From: Leptospira terpstrae serovar Hualin str. LT 11-33 = ATCC 700639
GTDB taxonomy: Bacteria > Spirochaetota > Leptospiria > Leptospirales > Leptospiraceae
DNA length: 45,553 nt
NCBI RefSeq assembly: GCF_000332495.1
Contig: NZ_AOGW02000012.1
Location: 1 to 45,553 of the forward strand
Direction of reading: 5' to 3'
Shown here: positions 43,186 through 45,553 of the stretch, piece after piece
How the letters are laid out: each line of letters starts with the position of its first letter
Position numbering within the stretch: the stretch's first letter is position 1
Notes under the pieces: model-generated
The model's database searches: none
Seen by the model: only the letters and a program-made list of their open reading frames with translations
What the model was told of the DNA's origin: nothing
Position numbers and translations under genes: made by a program

Positions 43186-43793
43186 ATGTGCGGTCAAATG
43201 GGTTATATATATATCGAAGGGGAGGATGGATTACGAAAAACTACCAGCGAAGGACCAGCATATCGAGAGTTATTATTAAAACCTATTGGGAAAGCAAACA
43301 GCATTTTTTTCAGTTATGATGTTACACAAGCTAAATCGGGATATAAACCAAATTGGTCCAAGCAACTGATTTTCTGTACTCGAATAGAAACTGTATTTGA
43401 AAAACCTTTTTGGTGAAAAATGATTCAAATGAGCAGGTGTTAATTCCGGTAAAATATTTCATCGAATTTCATTACGATCAATATGGGAAAAACCCATGGA
43501 AAATACATTGGAAGAATTCACCGATTTTTTTCCTCGGTGGAATATATAGTAAAGATAGTGAAAACGATTGGTTCTCAGTGGTAACACAAAAAGCCAATTC
43601 TAAGATGATGGAAATCCATAATGGTGGAAATAATCCAGGTAGGCAACCAATCATATTGAGGCCAGAGAATGTCGAAGCGTGGTTGGATCCGAGAATTGAA
43701 TCAATTAGTGATGTTACAAAGTTAGCGTCATTTTACGAAAACGAAGATATCATAGTTGGCCCAGAGAATTCTTCTCAACCTTCATTGTTTTGA
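43186..43793 (+). pseudogene. SRAP (YedK/HMCES-like) split by a frameshift
   Basis: The first frame, 43186-43416, starts MCGQM, giving the Cys-2 that forms the abasic-site crosslink in this family. The second frame, from about 43410 to 43793, holds LIPVKYFIEF (like the family's PVxGFYEW), FLGGIYSK, VTQKANSKMMEIHN and GRQPIILRPENVEAWLD, the conserved C-terminal motifs. Joined they give a full-size protein of about 200 residues. The shift is -1 at CCTTTTTGG, where the first frame reads CCT TTT TGG TGA. It is either a broken gene or one that relies on slippage. AGGGG precedes the ATG. SRAP proteins protect abasic sites in single-stranded DNA. Confidence 0.75.
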
Positions 43794-43922
43794 TATAGCA
43801 ATGGCGAACGCCATTCAGTCCGAACCAGGAAATAATTTATTATTGAAATGAATCTTTAACAATTGTGATGTGACAGGAGTAGGTTAATCCATTGGCTACG
43901 GATCGGATTAAGAGAAGCGAAA

Positions 43923-45149
43923 ATGGTAATTAGAATATTAATACTAATCTTGGTATCTTTGCCAGTGGTAGCAGAGCCGATTGTCGTTGGAATTGAAAGA
44001 AAAAATTCAACCTGTATAGGCGGTTATGTAAAGTTGGTCGTATTGTCAGTCAAAGGTCAAAATAGCAAAGCCCTTTCTGGGTGCTCTGCTTTGCACCCAG
44101 TGGAAGGCAATTTCTGGTTGAAAGCTGCAGATTGGAATGGAGATGGAGTCATTGACCTTATTGGGATTAAGAAGAATCAAACTGGTACGAAGAGTACGGA
44201 GCTGCATGTATATGATGGAAGAAATCTGCAGACACCAATTTTGCAAACAGGAACAGAACTTCATGAAACTGATGCGAATTATGATTTTGACATGGCAGAC
44301 TGGAATCATGATGGAACATTAGACTTAGTCGCTTTTTCCAAAAACGGAGAAAGCCAATCGACAGAAGTACATATATTCAATGGTCGGAATGGTAAACGTC
44401 TTTACTCACATGCAACGGCTTTACATCCTACAGGCTTAGATTTTCGTTTATTTCTGAAAGACTGGAATCATGATGGAACACCAGATCTTATCGCATTAAA
44501 TACATTAAGTGGGCATTCGAAATCTACTGAAATTCATGTTTATAGTGGCATTGGTGATTTTAAAAATCGCTTAATGGGGAACAAGACTGTTCTTCACCCT
44601 GCAGGCCAGGAATTTGCGTTTTCAATAACAGATTGGAATGCTGACGATCGAACTGACATTATTGCTATAAAAAAATGGGGAACTGGAACTTCATTTGTCG
44701 AAATACATGTTATCAATGGCCGCAATGTCGAAAATAATTTTCTAGTTCAAACTAAAACAGAATTGAGCGCAATTCCATCTAACAGAGTAGAAGATTTTAC
44801 TTTTTCAGTAGTAGATTCTAGTGAGTGCCGAAATTGTAAGGAAAAAAGTCGATTAGTGGATCATGTTTTGAATGATCAAAAAGTAAAAGATCTAAAAATA
44901 TCTGATCAAATAAAAATGCAAATGGTTTTAGAAATATATGCTGAACCAAATGGAACAGTAGAAGATGTAAAGAATAACGTCTGTAAAAATTTAGATTGTA
45001 AGAAAATTGAGCCAATGCTTTGGCAAGTTGCATTCAAAGTAATAGATGGCGCGATGCAAAAGTGTATGGCAGATAGTAACTGTTCAACTGCAGTAATCGG
45101 GATCTCGTTGATGGCGCTCTTAATTTCACTAGTAACTTCACTTCTTTGA
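43923..45149 (+). CDS. Exported FG-GAP/VCBS repeat protein with C-terminal helix
   Basis: 408 residues. The signal peptide MVIRILILILVSLPVVAEP is followed by four repeats carrying Ca-binding-like loops: DWNGDGVIDLIG, DWNHDGTLDLVA, DWNHDGTPDLIA and DWNADDRTDIIA, each followed by EIHV-type strands and a GRN turn. They should form a beta-propeller. A Cys-rich helical segment (about 300-375) and a C-terminal membrane helix (AVIGISLMALLISLVTSL) follow. It is probably a surface or periplasmic protein. No partner gene next to it. Confidence 0.8.
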   Translation: MVIRILILILVSLPVVAEPIVVGIERKNSTCIGGYVKLVVLSVKGQNSKALSGCSALHPVEGNFWLKAADWNGDGVIDLIGIKKNQTGTKSTELHVYDGRNLQTPILQTGTELHETDANYDFDMADWNHDGTLDLVAFSKNGESQSTEVHIFNGRNGKRLYSHATALHPTGLDFRLFLKDWNHDGTPDLIALNTLSGHSKSTEIHVYSGIGDFKNRLMGNKTVLHPAGQEFAFSITDWNADDRTDIIAIKKWGTGTSFVEIHVINGRNVENNFLVQTKTELSAIPSNRVEDFTFSVVDSSECRNCKEKSRLVDHVLNDQKVKDLKISDQIKMQMVLEIYAEPNGTVEDVKNNVCKNLDCKKIEPMLWQVAFKVIDGAMQKCMADSNCSTAVIGISLMALLISLVTSLL

Positions 45150-45343
45150 CGATCGATGAAAAAAATCTTAAAGAAGTAACTATTTTATTGGATCTTTGAG
45201 TGATCTAAAGTGTTACCGATGTGCCTTTCTATACAATCGGTCCGTAATAGTTTCATCCCTTACAAATTGATCTCACAACATCCTTTACAAACAAGAATCT
45301 AATTCTTCGATTCAGAACACGATGTACACACCAGGAGTGTGTC

Positions 45344-45553
45344 ATGGCTTGGAAGGAGACAAACGTGTTTGAAGAAAGAATGAAATTTGTTGTCGCTTGG
45401 AAACGTGGTGGGTGGTCTCTCACTGACCTTTGTCATGAATTCAATATCAGTCGAGTGACAGGGTATAAATACTTAGAACAATATGAGCTTTATGGGATCG
45501 ATGGGTTAAAAGACAAAAGCCGAAGACCGAAACACCATCCACACCAAACTCGA
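45344..45553 (+). CDS. IS481-type transposase, N-terminal part (runs off the right edge)
   Basis: 70 codons from ATG 45344 to the last base, no stop. The HTH domain reads MKFVVAWKRGGWSLTDLCHE, then ISRVTGYKYLEQYELYGIDG and KSRRPKHHPHQTR, typical of IS481-like N termini. TGTGTC precedes the ATG with AGGAG 8 nt upstream. The left edge carries the rest of such a protein in the same orientation. Directly joining the two edges gives a product two bases out of phase. Confidence 0.88.
   Translation, partial: MAWKETNVFEERMKFVVAWKRGGWSLTDLCHEFNISRVTGYKYLEQYELYGIDGLKDKSRRPKHHPHQTR

Noticed and set aside
1..45553. tRNA or rRNA genes
   Set aside because: No cloverleaf with a GTTCGA-type arm and CCA end, and no rRNA-like conserved blocks, were recognised by eye; a covariance search (tRNAscan-SE, Infernal) was not possible.

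Overview
The window looks like low-GC spirochaete DNA, most likely Leptospira. This is an inference from several features: leptospiral-style lipoprotein signals (short hydrophobic stretch ending FSC, INC or ISC), an operon of secreted, kelch and beta-barrel surface proteins, and IS481-type transposases. No rRNA, tRNA or core housekeeping gene was seen, so this is accessory DNA. Both edges lie inside IS481-type transposase genes in the same orientation. The right edge holds the N-terminal part and the left edge the C-terminal part, so the window may be a circular replicon opened inside one IS, or a segment between two IS copies. ParA, a small ParB-like partner and a HTH replication-type protein (39.8-42.2 kb) fit a plasmid or plasmid-like prophage.

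Region 1 (about 1.7-16.5 kb) is a run of plus-strand genes in which one to three genes at a time are separated by 50-170 bp structured repeats. The repeats share a right half reading like GGGACTCAGGGTCAGC...CTAGTTCGTTAT and have RYYYAAC...GTTRRRY-type ends. In three consecutive pairs, the left box of one repeat is the exact reverse complement of the right box of the repeat before it. That is what integron cassettes with attC sites show. No integron integrase is visible, so I read this as a cluster of attC sites lacking an integrase (CALIN). Its cargo is rich in defence-like genes: a Lit-like zinc peptidase, a ParB-fold protein with a Dam methylase, a dGTPase-like HD protein (next to a dead IS481), DUF2971, a GHKL ATPase with a STAS-like DUF4325 protein and a membrane protein, a DUF4468 lipoprotein, a possible PD-(D/E)XK nuclease, a frameshifted HEPN-like gene, an FRG-domain protein, and a HTH-ImmA/IrrE metalloprotease with its partner.

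Region 2 (17-24 kb) holds a small tyrosine recombinase whose leader carries two TGTCCA-N6-TGGACA palindromes. It also holds a complete HipBST-type three-gene toxin-antitoxin operon with three evenly spaced TATACC-N6-GGTATA operators, and a 677-residue protein that appears to join an HUH endonuclease to an SF2 helicase. A 115-bp direct repeat and a remnant of the start of that protein flank the hip operon.

Region 3 (24-36 kb) contains minus-strand genes: a coiled-coil membrane protein, secreted proteins, a metallophosphoesterase, and a tightly overlapping seven-gene envelope operon (two lipoproteins, kelch repeats, beta barrels).

Region 4 (37-45.5 kb) contains a second GHKL + DUF4325 operon with different partner genes (TPR-like), then parA-parB followed by a 24-bp perfect palindrome, a possible origin with TGTCTCA repeats, a HTH replication-type gene translationally coupled to a putative abortive-infection (putAbiC) gene, a split SRAP (YedK/HMCES-like) gene, an FG-GAP repeat exported protein, and the 5' end of the edge IS.
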